Part shown: piece by piece, positions 37,526 through 50,760 of the stretch
Layout of the letters: every line of letters starts with the position of its first letter
How positions within the stretch are numbered: position 1 is the stretch's first letter
Origin: Calvatia gigantea
Lineage: Eukaryota; Basidiomycota; Agaricomycetes; Agaricales; Lycoperdaceae
Direction of reading: 5' to 3'
Length of the DNA stretch: 64,000 nt
Assembly: GCA_025093985.1 (NCBI GenBank)
Contig: JACAAK010000002.1
Span: 1,860,001 to 1,924,000 of the forward strand
The notes under the pieces: model-generated
Database searches by the model: none
Told to the model about the DNA's origin: nothing
The model's input: the letters and a program-made list of their open reading frames with translations, nothing else
Translations under genes and position numbers: made by a program

Positions 37526-40500
37526 ATGTCCGCTCCTAGGCTCCACCCCTCCCTGCCAGCGCCTGTTGTACACGCTGGTTTTTCTGTCTCGCAGTCCAAG
37601 TCTCATGTCCTTGCGGGGGTTCAGGACGCGTACTGGAGTGATGATGAAGCGGTCAGTTACTCATTGTGATCTTGAGATTGACCCTTAAATTTATGTGGAA
37701 TCGCTTTATTTAGGAAGATGTTGAGTGCCCTTTGTGTCTTGAGGAGATGGATATTTCGGACTTGAACTTCAAGCCTTGTGTCTGTGGATACCAGGTATAT
37801 CGCGTCATTTCCTTTGTCAGTCTGACGCGCAAAGAGTGTTGAACATTTTCTCCCAGATTTGTCGCTTCTGCTGGCATCATATCAAAGAAAATCTCAACAA
37901 GCGTTGCCCTGCTTGTCGCAGGGTCTACACGGATGAAGCGGTTGAATTCAAGCCTATCAACACCCAAGAGTAGGTCTTGACCTCTAAATTCGTTCCTGTA
38001 ATTACTCATATATCCTAAGTCACAAGCGCCTGATGCACCAGAAGAGGCAGAGGGAACGCGAACGCAAAGAGCTCGATGCTCTCGGAAGACGCCATCTCGC
38101 CAATGTCCGGGTCGTCCAACGTAATGTAGTGTATGTTGTTGGTATTGGGCCCCGCTTTGCCAAGGAAGAGGTGGGCTTGTCACCTTTCATGTTTGTAGTT
38201 GAGCTATCGCTCACTGCTTTCTTAGCTCATTCCAACCCTTCGCTCCAACGAATACTTTGGACAGTATGGAAGAATCACCAAGATCATTCTTGTGAAGCGC
38301 ACGCCTTCTGGTGGGGGCGCTCCTGTTGTTGGTTTATATATTACGTACCAGAGAAAGGAGGATGCTGCGCGGGCAATCGCGGCCGTGGATGGGGTTGCAT
38401 CCCCCGGTGGCGGCAAGGAGGTGATGCGGGCGAGTTACGGAACCACGAAGTATTGTATGGCGTTTCTTCGCGGCGTTTCTTGCACAGATCACAACTGTAT
38501 GAACCTTCACGAGTGGGGGGATGAAAAAGACTGTTTTACCAAGGAAGATTTGACAACGCTGTATGTGTTTTTTTTGTCGTATCGGTTCGCGCACCAATTA
38601 TCAATCAGAAAACACACTATGAAGGCAACAGAAAGCCGTATCCGTACAACGATTATCAAGAGATCGGATGAGTCTGAGGGTTTGTATTACTTCTCCTTGT
38701 CCTAATGTTCATATTGATGCATTCACTGGCAGGTTTGCCACGAGCTGCTTCTTGGGCACAAAAAACACCCGCAATCCAATCCAGCACTGGAATGGCATCT
38801 ACATTCTCGACATCGCTTGCTCGCCAGGCTCGTCGTGGTGGGCCATCTCGTCAGATAAGACCCAGCAGCACTCAATCAACAGATACTCGTGTGGCCCAAT
38901 CTCGATCTAGTGTTGAGCGGAAGTCAGCGGGGACTCCACTTTCCCAGACATCAGCTTCACGGCCTTCAACCCCTCTTCCTGGATTGGCAACCGATGCCAG
39001 AATACCCCGCAAAGATATACCAATACCAAAGAGTACCAACTCTCCAGCACCCTCTGCCACTGCAGGATCGGATGCTAGTTCATTGACACAGGATCATGGA
39101 TTGCTGTCATCATCAAGACCGTCTTCTCCGGTTTCTGCGCAATCTCCCACATCCTCACCGGCGGATGCAGTGCCAGCTGTTCCACCGGGTCTTGCAGCAC
39201 CTCCAGGCATCCCACCTCCAAGTCACCCTCCCAGGGTTGCCACGGCGTCACCTCAAACGCCTTTGTTGTCTTTTCAATCATCATATCAGATGTCTACGGC
39301 AGCACGTGCCCTGCTTGATGATGTAAAGGCAAGAAGAGAGGCCCCTCTCCCTGCGATTGGTTACAGCCCTTTCCCAGACTTTGATAGAACACTGCAAACT
39401 TTGAGTGGAGGGGATAGTGGGGGTTTCAGCTTTAATTTTGATCCCAAGCTTGCAGGGGAGGTCGAGGCATTTCAAAGCCTAGGTGAATTTGACGATGGCA
39501 CGGCAATGCCGTTCGCAAGCCCATATGTGGATGCAATCTCTTCCCTGCGAAACCCGGGTGCGGCTGGCGTCCCACATCTCGGGCCGCCACCGGGCCTATC
39601 ACATCCAATCAACCATTCTGTTCACGACCCATTCCAGAACAAATTAGAGTTACCTCAACAAACGCAGCGCTCTTATGCAGGCTCCTTCAATCCTTTTGCC
39701 GATTCCTCAGAGGATGAGATCCATGCTACCATTTCGCGTACAACGGGGGATGCTGAAGAACGGAAGTTTTCGCGATTCACTTTTGCTCGCGGCAAACATA
39801 ATTCTAACTTGATGACGTCTCCTTCAACCACATCGGGACCAAGCTTTCAGTAATCTTCATGAGAATCCTGCGTTCTATAGTGCGGCCAGTGGTTTGTCGT
39901 CCAGTCTCCAACAACATTGGTCCTCGGTCAGTCACCAGGAATTTAGTTACTCGCAACCTGTCTCGGCCGTTGGGTCCCCTTTGGTGCAACAAAACCAACC
40001 TCCAAACGCATTTCCTCAGTCTACTCCAAGATTCCAACCGTTTGAGGCAGAACTCAGTGAAGCTCAATTACGCGAGTTCATTCAATCAAGCAGGGAACGT
40101 GCCAACGTGAATCGCGCACACTCCAATCCTCAGGGTAAAATTCTTGGTCTGCATCGGTGTATTGTTTAACGTCCTTCCTTTTTAGAACCCCCTGGCCTCA
40201 ATAAAACGCAGCCAGCATTTCATGACCCTGCTATCATGTCCGCAAGTTTTGCTCTGACCCCGCAAGCTCCGATGAACAATGTGGGATATGGACCACCTCC
40301 TGGGCTTATGTTTGTGCCCGGTTTGAATCCCGAAAACGTCATGGTCAATCCGCATGTCAGTCCAATTCCTCCTCTTGATGAAGGAACTGCTCATGGTGAG
40401 TCTAATCTTTCATTCCTTCAGGGGAGGGAGGTCAGCGTGCCAAGTGCCGTGCTTCCTCAGCACGGAAATTCTGCCATCGGCATTAACACATTACCCAATA

Positions 40501-42178
40501 CCCTTATTGCACGCACTCAATAAAACATTTCCGAAATATCCACCTCCACCCCAACCTGAATCCACATCCATCCTCATCACCCCTCCTTTTACCCTTGCAT
40601 TTGACCTGTGGGGGGATGTAACTTATGCTGATGTTCCGATTTAATACAGTTTCTCCGAAAATTTCCCCTACACCTCCCCTTGCTTTCTCGTCCTCCGATT
40701 TCCCAGTACTAGTCGCAAGTAGTACAGAAGCTCCGCCTCCTGCCCAAGACGATAATGTTCCATCACTCGAAGTGAAGAAGACGCAAGCGCAAGAACGAGC
40801 AGAAAGGAAGGCGGCAAAAGCAGCGGTGGGAGCGGCGGAAAGAGCAGCAGAGAGACAGAGACTTGCACAAGAAAGGGCTGCTGCAAAAGCTACAGAGAAA
40901 GCGGAATTAGCCCGAAAAAGGGCTGAAGAGAAAGAGCGATTGCTTCAAGAACAGGCTGTGGACACCGAGCGAAAGAGAATAGAGGCGGAGCGCAAGAAGG
41001 CCGAAGAGCTGGCGTCGAAAATAGAACGGGAGAATGCTGCACGGTTGGAGCGTGAGGCGGTTGAAAGGGAAATGGAAAGGGAAAGGGAAAGGGCCGCGCG
41101 AGTCGAGAAGGAGAGAGTTGCTGCCTTAAGAAAAGCGCAAAAACAAGCAGAGGCTTTGAAGGCAGCCAGCAAAGCCAGAGACCAATCATCTCAAGTCGCT
41201 TCTCAAACGCAGACCAAGTCACCTGTTCAAAATGTACCACAGGTGCCTTTACTTTCTAAGAAGCCCAAAAAGACTAAACCTGCTGCCAAACCGGTTCGAG
41301 TCCCAAAGGATGACGAGCACCTTCACGATGAGACTTCGACCTTGCTCTCCGCTGTGACATCCGAAGCTCGCCTTCCAAGTCAGACTGCAAACTCGAGTCG
41401 CGTCAACTCTCGTTCACACTCGGTGGAGCGCCAATCAAATCGCACTACAGTTCAGGATTTATTTGAACAGATTCACCTTACCAAACCCCACATGGATTTA
41501 GCCAACCACCCGTTTTTTGACCTATATAAGGTTGCTTCTGCCTCGAGAATGCCTCTGGAATATGGTCCCCTCGTTCATGCACTATCTGCACTCTCTGTGG
41601 GAGGTGCTTCATTTTCCGGGGATATGCCGTCAAATTCGATTGACAACGCCGTTTCCTCTTTCCAACAACTTCTCGAAACATTGACGCAAACAATATCCGA
41701 TCTCCTTCGTTTGCTCCCTCGCACAACCTGGGATGACAACTCTTCGTTCGATAGTGTTCTTCGTGATATGTTAAAGAGTGATGATTTCCTTGACGAGACG
41801 GCGGAAGAAAGTGGAGTGAAGGAAGACGAGGTCGCTGCGTTGACTCTCGCCCTGGAGCGTCGTGCTCGGTGGATGGAAGTTCAGTTGTCCAAACTAGAGG
41901 AGTTGCACCACGATATCAACAACGCCGCGGTTCGCGCCATCTTGGCTTTCAACGATAATGGTTGGGATAAAAGCGGTTTCCTCCCTCGTATCGCGAGTAC
42001 CCTCCATCGCTTCGAACAGATTGGCTTGTGTAGTGAAAACGGAAGCATGAGGCCAATGACCATTGAAGAATTGGAGAAGAAACTCATTGTTTCGAAAGAA
42101 GCAGCTGTTTTCGCGGAAACGGAGGTTCGAGAGATGATGGAGAAGTTCCAGGGAATAAAGCTTGAACCCCTTTACTAG
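37526..42178 (+). CDS. NOT4: NOT4, RING E3 ubiquitin ligase of the CCR4-NOT complex
   Basis: Ubiquitinates ribosomal and other proteins during co-translational quality control and is a CCR4-NOT subunit. ATG 37526 opens MSAPRLHPSLPAPVV. The C4C4 RING spans introns: ECPLCLEEMDISDLNFKPC, then ICRFCWHHIKENLNKRCPACRR (about 37,720-37,925). Next is an RRM (VVYVVGIGPRF, ITKIILVKRTPSGG) and a CCCH finger (KYCMAFLRGVSCTDHNCMNLH). A very long Ser/Pro/Gly-rich tail follows, with repeats of PPGL/PPPG. Then comes a 150-residue Ala/Glu/Arg coiled coil (AERKAAKAAVGAAERAAERQ onward, about 40,780-41,170). A structured C-terminal domain (VQDLFEQIHLTKPHMDLANH to GIKLEPLY) resembles the large NOT4 of basidiomycetes. 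Intron junctions in the disordered tail (39,840-40,640) are the least certain part. Confidence 0.93.
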
Positions 42179-42309
42179 TTTGTCAGGTATAAAATTTTCC
42201 ATCCCCGGTGCATTAATCAACTATGGATTCACATCAGCATAAGAATATGTTGTCTACTCCATTCTTGATTATTGTGAAATGTTCATCAAATATGTTCTTA
42301 TGGATGAAG

Positions 42310-44884
42310 TTAATGCCTGTCTTTTGGTGTGCTGTCTGGGTAAAGCTAGAATACATTAATTGGGACTGTTCAATGTATTTAAAATATGTTGTACCTTTCC
42401 AGGATTAAGCAGATCGAGGGGGTCAATCGCTTGCTTGATGGTTTGCATGAGATCGACAGTACCATCGCCAAGCTCGTCAATGAGGTATTCCTTTTTACCG
42501 ACCCCAACACCGTGCTCGCCGGTACCTAGTGGTACGTTCGGGTCAGCCACAAGGGGGAAGCTTGCGCAAGATAACGCACATGTCCCGTCTAGGTTGATAG
42601 CTCGATGTACGAGGCGATGGACAGCATTATTAACCTCTTTCAGCTCGTCATCACGGAAGAGGATCAGTGCATGAAAATTGCCATCCCCCACATGTCCAAC
42701 AATCGTACTGCGGAGCCCGGCCTCGGAGAGATCTTTCTTGGTCTCGGAGACTAGTTGCGGAAGTTTGGACACGGGGACGCTGTCATGCGGTTGGAGTTTT
42801 CAGGGATGACAGGATATTTATAAAACATTATAAAACAAAAGAGAAGGTAAAAGTCGAAAAAGAGACGTTTACGATAAGCGGTCGCGAATGAGTTCATTGA
42901 CGACATGCCTAGAAGAGCCACATACCAGACATCCGTAGTCCAGCATCGAGTACCAGGATAGGCAGCGAGACTCGACATAAGAGCATATTTGCGATTCTGC
43001 CAAAGATCCTCGGCCTCCTGATCTGTTGAAGCAAACTTGAAATTTTTACTGCCGTGTTTCTTGACAATGGACTGGATTGTCTTAAATGTTGAGGTTATAC
43101 ACCCTGCATCTCCTTGAACCTTGAAAAAAAGTGTATCTTTAACGGGGTAGGGGTGGTCGACAAGTCCACCTTTGTTAATGGCATCCATCACTGGAAGGGA
43201 CATATTCAGGATGCAAAAGACAGATTGATTGGCGGATAGGCCCCACTGTGGTCATCAAGAAGTTCAATGCATTCTGAAATCTGATGAGTTTCACTTCGCA
43301 CTTTGACTGAAACGGAGCTTACGGATATGGGAACCATATGGTGTACGAAGGATTTCCTGCACAGCGCTGACCGCATTTTCGGCGTCCGGAAATTGTGCCA
43401 TTGCCACCTTGGTTGGCAACAGAGGTGTAAGCCGAATCGTCACTGAATGTTACATTTAGTACAACACATTGGGTACCGATCGATGAACAGCATTATGACC
43501 TTCAGTAATAATACCCAAAGTGCCTTCCGCTCCGATAAAAAGTTTTGTTGTATCAAACCCGGCAGCCGACTTTCTTGCCCTTCTTCTTGTCTTTACCACT
43601 TGTCCATTGGGAAGGACCGCCGTCTATTAAGAAATGAGAGTCAAACCTATGGAGGCAGCCTTCCTGGAGGTCCACTCACGACGTTGAGAAACCACTCTGC
43701 GCGGGCAGTTCCGTACCGGACAGCATTGGCTAAACGCGGAGAAATCAAATGAAAAAAAATTGCCGTCACGAATGTCTAGACTTACTGCCGCTACAGCCGG
43801 TGCCAATCATCCCGCCAATTGTCTGAACCACATGTGGTTAGTCAGATTCAGAGCACATTTTTAAGAACGACGCACAGCGCCTGGTCCAGGATCAATCTGA
43901 TTGGTTGTGAGCTGGGTTTGGATAGGAATCTGACAAGCATACCGGAAAGAAAAGGGGAATACCCTTGGCTTTGAGGGTCTCGTTTATGTCTTCCCATCTT
44001 GTTCCGGCTTGACAGACAAGATCAGAGTCTTCCACTGGCAAAAGATTGGGCCTGCTGAGCGAAAAGAGTAGGGTTCAACGGAATAGTTACCATTTATCTC
44101 CAAAATTTTATCCATTCCAGACATGTCTAGGCAAATACTTCCGGTGGGATACTGGTTGGAAAGGTTGAAAATGTAATTCCGAATTATGAGATAGACACTG
44201 ACACCTGAGAAATGCCCTTCAAGACTGGTGGCACCGCTATATGCAGTTATGGGCACACGGTATTTGCGAGATATATTGACAACTTTGACAATGTCTTCCG
44301 TAGACTTTGGACGAACCTATGAAACTCATATGACATTGAAGTCTACTCATTTAAATTGAGACGAACGATGACAGCATGGGGAGAGGCCGGATGATAGGAA
44401 TTTTCAGAAGAACCGTAGGTCTTTAAGTCGTTAGGATCTGTCGTGACGGATGTTGGGTCCGGGAGAATGTCTCGGAGTTCACGAATAGCGGATTGAAGCT
44501 CCTGCGGGGATGCATAGTGGGTCTCTCGACTCTGATTATTGGATTTCTCGCCTTGGGGCGCCTGAAAGACAGTTTGAAATTGAATTGAAAATTCGGTGGA
44601 AAGTGACTCCTTTTTACCCAAGTGCGCCCGATTGCCTCTGTTAAACCAACAATAAGAAGTGCATAGATGGCAGACTGCAACAGGATACGGGTTCGTAGGG
44701 ATCCGGGAAACTGGTTAGACCATGGCGAGTAACGCAAATAGCCCGACGGCCTTGATGATTCTGTGGTATAGTTGCGATTGCGGAGTAATAGGTTGTGTCC
44801 TGGACGTAAAGTCCTTGATGTATTCTGAGCTGCTGGCCGCAGAGCAGCAGAGGTGAAGCGGGAGAGCCTGGAGGATGAGAACAT
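42310..44884 (-). CDS. DLD1: Mitochondrial D-lactate dehydrogenase (cytochrome), FAD-linked
   Basis: Oxidises D-lactate to pyruvate, passing electrons to cytochrome c in the mitochondrion. I choose the ATG at 44884 because it gives an Arg/Ser-rich presequence (MFSSSRLSRFTSAALRP, later LLLRNRNYTTE). A hydrophobic helix (LLQSAIYALLIVGLTEAIG) follows, matching the inner-membrane anchor. The FAD_binding_4 domain includes GSSENSYHPASPHAVIVRLN, IPITAYSGATSLEGH and, further on, GCVVGTGCSG-type turns in the 43,800 area. The C-terminal FAD-oxidase domain has HVGDGNFHALILF and GTGEHGVGVGKKEYL. A small last exon (42310-42345, LYPDSTPKDRH) follows an intron with donor GTACAA; without it the protein would end in a non-conserved extension. 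It is convergent with NOT4, with 131 bp between stops. Confidence 0.92.
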
Positions 44885-45137
44885 ACCCGTCCCGAGGTTC
44901 TCAGAGTTCTGGTGTGTGACATCCTCCCACACACCCAAACACCCTCAGCAATGCTCGCAGCCGTAGAGATGGTTCAAGTGGCATTTTCAATGTGAAACTG
45001 TGCCAGCAATTCAGTACCACGCCACTTAGCAACTTAAGGAGGGCAGATGCTTCACGAATGCCCCAGGTCTGTCTTAAAGTATTCACATAAGAATGTATTC
45101 GTCTCGCTGTTGTCCGCTTCTGAGTTGAGACACCAAA
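44885..45137. promoter_or_regulatory. Divergent promoter of DLD1 and EAF1
   Basis: A gap of 253 bp separates the assigned starts. No specific site was recognised. If EAF1 starts at 45,225 instead of 45,138, the gap grows to about 340 bp. Confidence 0.35.
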
Positions 45138-48100
45138 ATGGTAGGGGTCGACACCAAACATGTGTACATAATTGGCTCAAGTGGTTCTCTTGACTATCCC
45201 CCAATCTTGCCTTCCCTTCGGCTCATGTCACTCGCCTCCGCTGAATCTTTGGTAGAACAACGCGTGGCACAACTAGAGCGAGTTTTTGTGACGATTTTCC
45301 GGACGTATAATGATTATCTCTCCACAGAGTTATCTCAATCCGACGCAATGAACTGCTTCGCCAGATGTATCATATGATGCGGAGGCGTAATAATGTTGGC
45401 CCTGTTCTCGCTGTGGATGAGCCAGAAGAGGGAGATCTTCAATCATTTCTGCAGCGCTTTGACATTGCTAAAGAGTTTGTGTTGCCTATGTTCCATTCTT
45501 TAGCCAACTCTGAATTCTTGTCCTTCAGTCTTGACGCTGGGAGCATCAGCAACTTGGATATGAACGGTCTTCTCTTTGAGGGCCAGTCGCAAGCTTCTGC
45601 GTTGACCCTCACTCCTTCTATAATTCACGAGAAGAACGACCTGCGCCGTGCAACAAGAAGTCAGAGTCGCGTTGAGAACCTCACAAAGTCACCTTCACCC
45701 AGTCTTTCGAGGCAAACCGTAGTATCCACCATCAATCTCAGGTCGCCGGTGGCTCAGGAAACAGTGGAAGCATTGTCTACAAAAATGCGATTAAGGAAGA
45801 GTATGGATGTCGATGATGACCGAGACGAGCTTGACCTGATCGGCTCTCCTCCATCGCATGGTGAGGTGCGCTGCATCAGTTTCTTCCACATAGACATAAG
45901 TTTTGAGAGACCGGAAGGTTGGGAGGGAGCTAATTGACATGGACGAGGACGATCGCCTCCTACCTCAAGAGGATAGTTCTGGAATCGGGGGGGTTGGGCG
46001 TGGTGGAGACGCAATGATAATTGACAACGTGACTGGAGCGGAATCTGTCTCCCCCGTTACGACCATCACACCAGCTGGACCAGTTGCCTTAGGAGCTTCA
46101 CCTTCGTCCATCACCGAGGAGCCTGTCAACACCAAAAATGAAGATTCAGACGTACTCATGAACATTCCAGAAGGTGAGGCAGAAGGTGGCTCGGAGGAGG
46201 AGGTTAGTCGAACGGTTGATGTACCACCCTCCCTTCCTGCAATCCAATCACCAGCACCAAATGAGCCCGTAAAATCTTCCATTCCATTCACCCACCTTGG
46301 CCCTTCCTCTCCCATTCAAGTTGCCCAAACACCTCGCCCTTCTATCATCATTCTTGCTCCCAGTAGTACTTTCATGGAGACGACCACCTTCACCTTTGGC
46401 GAGAACGCTTTCGCCGGATCTGAGCAATCTCAATTGGTGAATCCCCCTATCCAACAACACCAGCACCAGCCAAATTACCCCTTGCCTTCATTGAAAGCTT
46501 TACCACCGGAGTTCAACCGCAAAGTGAAAGCGAAATCCAGGAGAAAGGAAAAAGATAGTTTGAAGGAGAAGGAGAGTGGCAAGAAAGAAGATTGGTTTCC
46601 GATGGGAGTTAATAGATGGGCAGCTACGCTCAATGCAAATCCAGTGTGGAAACGGGTTTCCCGCCCATTAAAGTGCCTAACCTCGCGGGAGTGGGCGGTA
46701 CGAACGCTGTGTCGTCCTCCTTTTAATCGCTCACTGTTGTCTTCCAGGTGGCTATGACCGAACTCAAGTTAATACGAACTTTGGACCGTATTGAATCCCT
46801 AAAAGACGGCGGGCGGTGGGGTTTTAGGCAGCCCAAAAAGCAGAGGGGTGTTGGTGGTCTTGTGAAAACTCATTGGGATTACCTCATGGATGAAATGGTG
46901 GGTTTCAGCCCGGATCCGGCATATGCATGCTGAGCTCGATGCAACAGAAATGGATGCGAATCGATTTTCGGGAGGAGCGGCGATGGAAAATAGCATTGGC
47001 CTATACTTTGGCTACCGCGGTCATGGAATGGCATGCTGCGGGCTCCCTGGAGGAACGAGTGAAACAGGGCATATGTGCTTTATGGAGTCCTGCGTACTTA
47101 AAGCCAGAAGATATTCAAGACGATGCTGTCCACGGTGGCGGACAGCCGCGGTCCGAGGTGCCAACTCCACAATCCGAACTCACAGACAGGGCGACGCGCG
47201 CTTTACTTGGCGTTGACTACGGATCAGATGAAGAGGAGGAGGACCAACAGGATGTAGTCGATGCACTCCAACCTCGAACCATGATGCAGGATGCTCTGGA
47301 GGTCCCACTGCTAGGAGAAGGGTCTACGAACCGAGAAATGCCGATAAAACCTAAAACTGAGGAAACTGACAATGTATCTGCATTGCAATTTACTAGCGAC
47401 GTGATGCAGACGGACATTCAGCCGATTAGCAATACCTTGGATCGGCCAACGGCCGACGTTGAAGAGAAATATACAAAAGAAGGCATCGACGGCCTCAAGC
47501 CATCGTCCAACGATCCAGTCATGGGGGGAAAGGCGAGCTCGAACTCTAGCTCAAATAATGACGACGGTGATACTCCGGCAACCTCTGCAAAATCTTTGGT
47601 AAAGCAGACTTACACGCCGCTGCGGGGGCGAATATTGGAGTCTGATCTCAACAAATTGTTCCTTGACCTGGACGATTTTCATATCACCCAGCCAGGGGAG
47701 CACAATGATCTTAATCACGATCCCATCGAGGTCAATCTTCCCCCTGCAGACCTATCTACTATTTTCCCGGATCTTCAACCCCTCGGCGTTTTGGATATTG
47801 CTCTTGCTGTTGCGCCTACTTCAGAGGGAAAGAAAAAGGCCGAAAAGCGGTCCGATAGAGACGATCCGAACAAGCGGATTGAGGACACGACATACAATAA
47901 ACTCTTCCCTATTGGCCAGTTCATGCATACCAAACCCACTCTTATCGGATCCCTACAGCCTTCAAAAAATTGGAAAGACGGAAAGTGGCTACCATTAGTT
48001 GATCCTCCCGTGTATGTTGAGTACGAAGGTCCGATAAGACCTCCAGAAGATGCCATGAGTGGTGCGTATCCACGACCTTGAAATGTCTTGGCTCGTTTTA

Positions 48101-49825
48101 ATACCATCCACTTAGAAATATTTGATAATAGGCTAAGCAACTCCACCATCCTCGCTCAGCAACAGCTTATGTTTGCCGCCGCACGTGACCGAGAAAAAGG
48201 GAAGCGGACGACAGAACACCAATGGGGCACCAGCGATGATGCATTATTGAAATCCCTCATTGATCGGTATCCCTATAATTGGCAACTCATTTCGGAGAGC
48301 TTTAATGCAATTCGCGTTGTTGCACCGACGGATAAGCGAACTGCCCGAGATTGCTTCGAACGATGGAGAGAAAAATGGGCGCCAGAGGTACGAAGACACC
48401 CAGAACCTCAACCACAGCCAGCCCCTACCACACTCCCTGCGGCGGAGGAAGGCAACATGCCCACCTCACAGATGACTACTAGAGGCGTAAAGCGTTTGGC
48501 TTCGGGTATGGCTGTAACCCCGGCTCCGAACGCATCGAGTAGCAGCGAACCCAAGAAACGTCGGAGACATATCCTGTTGCAGGAGACAATTCGGAGGTCT
48601 GTCAAGAAAAAGGCTGAATTTCAGCAGAAAATGCTTGGTATAGTTGGGTGAACTTGTTTTGCTGGATCAGCGCTGATATTTGATGGAATAAGGTAATCAA
48701 CGAAAACCATCAACGATTCATGAAACGCATGGGCCATTCAATAGTATGCGGTATTATTCACCCTCGGAACTCAGTCGTATGAAGACCGAGAAGGATGCCA
48801 AAGCTACACAAGAGGTCCAGCTACGGAGGCGACAGGAAGAAGTAACTAGAGCTGCAATGCAAGCCCGATTGACGCCTGTTAGTATTACCATCCTCCGGTT
48901 CACATGTTGGGGAAATCTAAAATATCTTAGGCACAGCAGCAATCTCTGGTGCAGCATCAGCTTCAGCAACAACTCCTCCAGCAACAAGCCGCTCAGCAGC
49001 AGAACCAGCCACAACCGCCGGGCACTCCAGCGCAGCAACAACCACAAATACAACCTCAGCAACCTCAGCAAGCTGGTCAACAAACACCGCAACCAGCTCC
49101 TGCACAAACCCAACAAGCCGCCACCACACAACCTGGAGCTCAACCGCAGCAAGTATCTCAACAAGCACAGGTGGCAAATATTGCGCAACGATCACAGAAC
49201 GTGCTGTTGGCAAATCCGGCATTTGGTAATATCTAAGAGTCAGTCAGTACTCCATAGACCAACTCACGGAGTCCTCGCTGCAGGAGCCTCGCGCCTAACT
49301 CCCCAACAACTCTTGCAACTTCAGCAAGCACAACAAGTCCGACCGGGGAGTCAACCCGCCCAAGTAGCCGCACACCAGTTGACGCAACAAGGCCAGATAT
49401 TGGTTCCGTCTTTGAATGGGAACGGAACGGTGTTGAACGGGGCCCATCTAGCCCCGTTTGTAAATCGCGATTCGACGTCATCACCTGCGCACGTATCACC
49501 GCCACGCAAATCAGCGACACCAACGAACGTCAGCTCACCTCGGATAACAGCGGACCAAGTTCAACAGGGGCAGGTTCAGATTGGTATGGTACCCACCGGT
49601 CCAGTCACTGGCAATCCGGCAGCAAGGCCCGCGTCGAACATGAACTATTACAATATTCCTGGGCTAACGCAGGAGCAGATAAGCGTGTTGCGCATGCAAA
49701 TTATGGTAATTTATAGTTACATTTTTTTGGTTTGGTGAAAATCTGACCTCGCCCAGCAGCAACAACAGCAACAAAACACCCAAGACGGTAGCGGGCAAGC
49801 CCCAGCTCCAAATAGCTTCTCTTAG
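45138..49825 (+). CDS. EAF1: EAF1/VID21, HSA- and SANT-domain scaffold of the NuA4 histone acetyltransferase
   Basis: The platform subunit that holds the NuA4 complex together in the nucleus. The first ATG is 45138; the better match to the family is the in-frame MSLASAESLVEQRVAQLER at 45,225. A long acidic/Ser-rich region follows. The HSA helix block is GGLVKTHWDYLMDEM, then (after an intron) MRIDFREERRWKIALAYTLA and AVMEWH (46,850-47,040). After a second acidic region the SANT/Myb domain appears: QWGTSDDALLKSLIDRYPYNWQ and ARDCFERWREKW (48,215-48,380). A Lys/Arg cluster, RYYSPSELSRMKTEKD and a poly-Gln tail (48,940-49,180) finish the protein. TAG is at 49823-49825. The join after AQLER does not keep frame with any GT-AG pair I can find (see findings). 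Confidence 0.88.
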
Positions 49826-50760
49826 CGCTGATAACTAGACTGCCTCCCACGTTGGGACCAACCGATTGCATAATATAAATAAATCGTGTGTATAGTTTTG
49901 GTTGCTATTGACCGGCGATGTCTACTATTTCAACACTTTATCAATTTTGACTGATTGGCAAGTCCAGAAGTTGCAGCTGTCACCCCTGTGGGCGCCGTTT
50001 CTGTCGTGAACCGCGATGATGGTGTTTACCATCAAATATATTTGATAAGTGCTTATATATACTCAAGTTCACCTCTTTGCATCAAAGAATAATGGTCGGA
50101 CTAAATTGTCGCGGGCCTTCGCGGCGGCCGGTTTTTTTTGGTGTGATTGTTTGCTATAACGGGAAAAGGAGGCTCGGACAGCCGAGCTTAAAAATCTGAA
50201 ACACGAACACTAGTCTTGCGCACGGCAGGGAGACGGTGAGTGACGTCCGTCTTGTCACATCATTGGTGGAGGGTAGTCATCGAAAGAACGAGCGAGAGAT
50301 AGAGTGTGCGCCCTGGTTGCAGAAGCAGTAAGTACTGTAGTTTGTTCTGGAAGTATACTAACAGTGAAGTTTTGAAGACTGACCTGCAACCGCAGCCTGA
50401 TGCACTGCCACAATTTGTGTTACGTAGAGTGACAGACATAAAAGTGTGGTGTGCGGGGTGAAAGTCCCACGCCCAGGAGATCAACCCTGTGCACAGGTCT
50501 CTTGGGCCATTGGCAGTGGGTTGTCAAGCCTCTTTTCGTCCTTTTCTTCATTTCCTCTCTTCTCAGCCGCTATACTATCTCTTTCCTCCCTCCCTCTCTT
50601 TTACCCCTTCAACAATCCAGCCTCGCGTTGGGAACAGTTCTCCGCCTGGTGTGTTTATTCATCTCTTGGCTCAATGCGTTTTCCCTGCGCCTTCCACACG
50701 TCCTCCTGGCCTTTTTTCACTGATTTCATTTCATCACCAGGTGCTTCGTAATTGACCATC
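49826..50760. other. Intergenic, long 5' leader region of the glucanase gene
   Basis: About 935 bp. The right half (50,520-50,750) is strongly C/T-rich, as expected of a highly expressed fungal promoter or leader. GC-rich and AT-rich patches occur at 50,110-50,140 and 50,030-50,070. Open frames at 50,446-50,755 are within this pyrimidine-rich leader and show no domain. Confidence 0.5.

Noticed and set aside
40668..41240. Long minus-strand frames opposite the NOT4 coiled coil
   Set aside because: Shadow of the repetitive Ala/Glu/Arg coding sequence on the plus strand.
50446..50755. Three overlapping open frames before the glucanase gene
   Set aside because: They are by-products of the C/T-rich leader.
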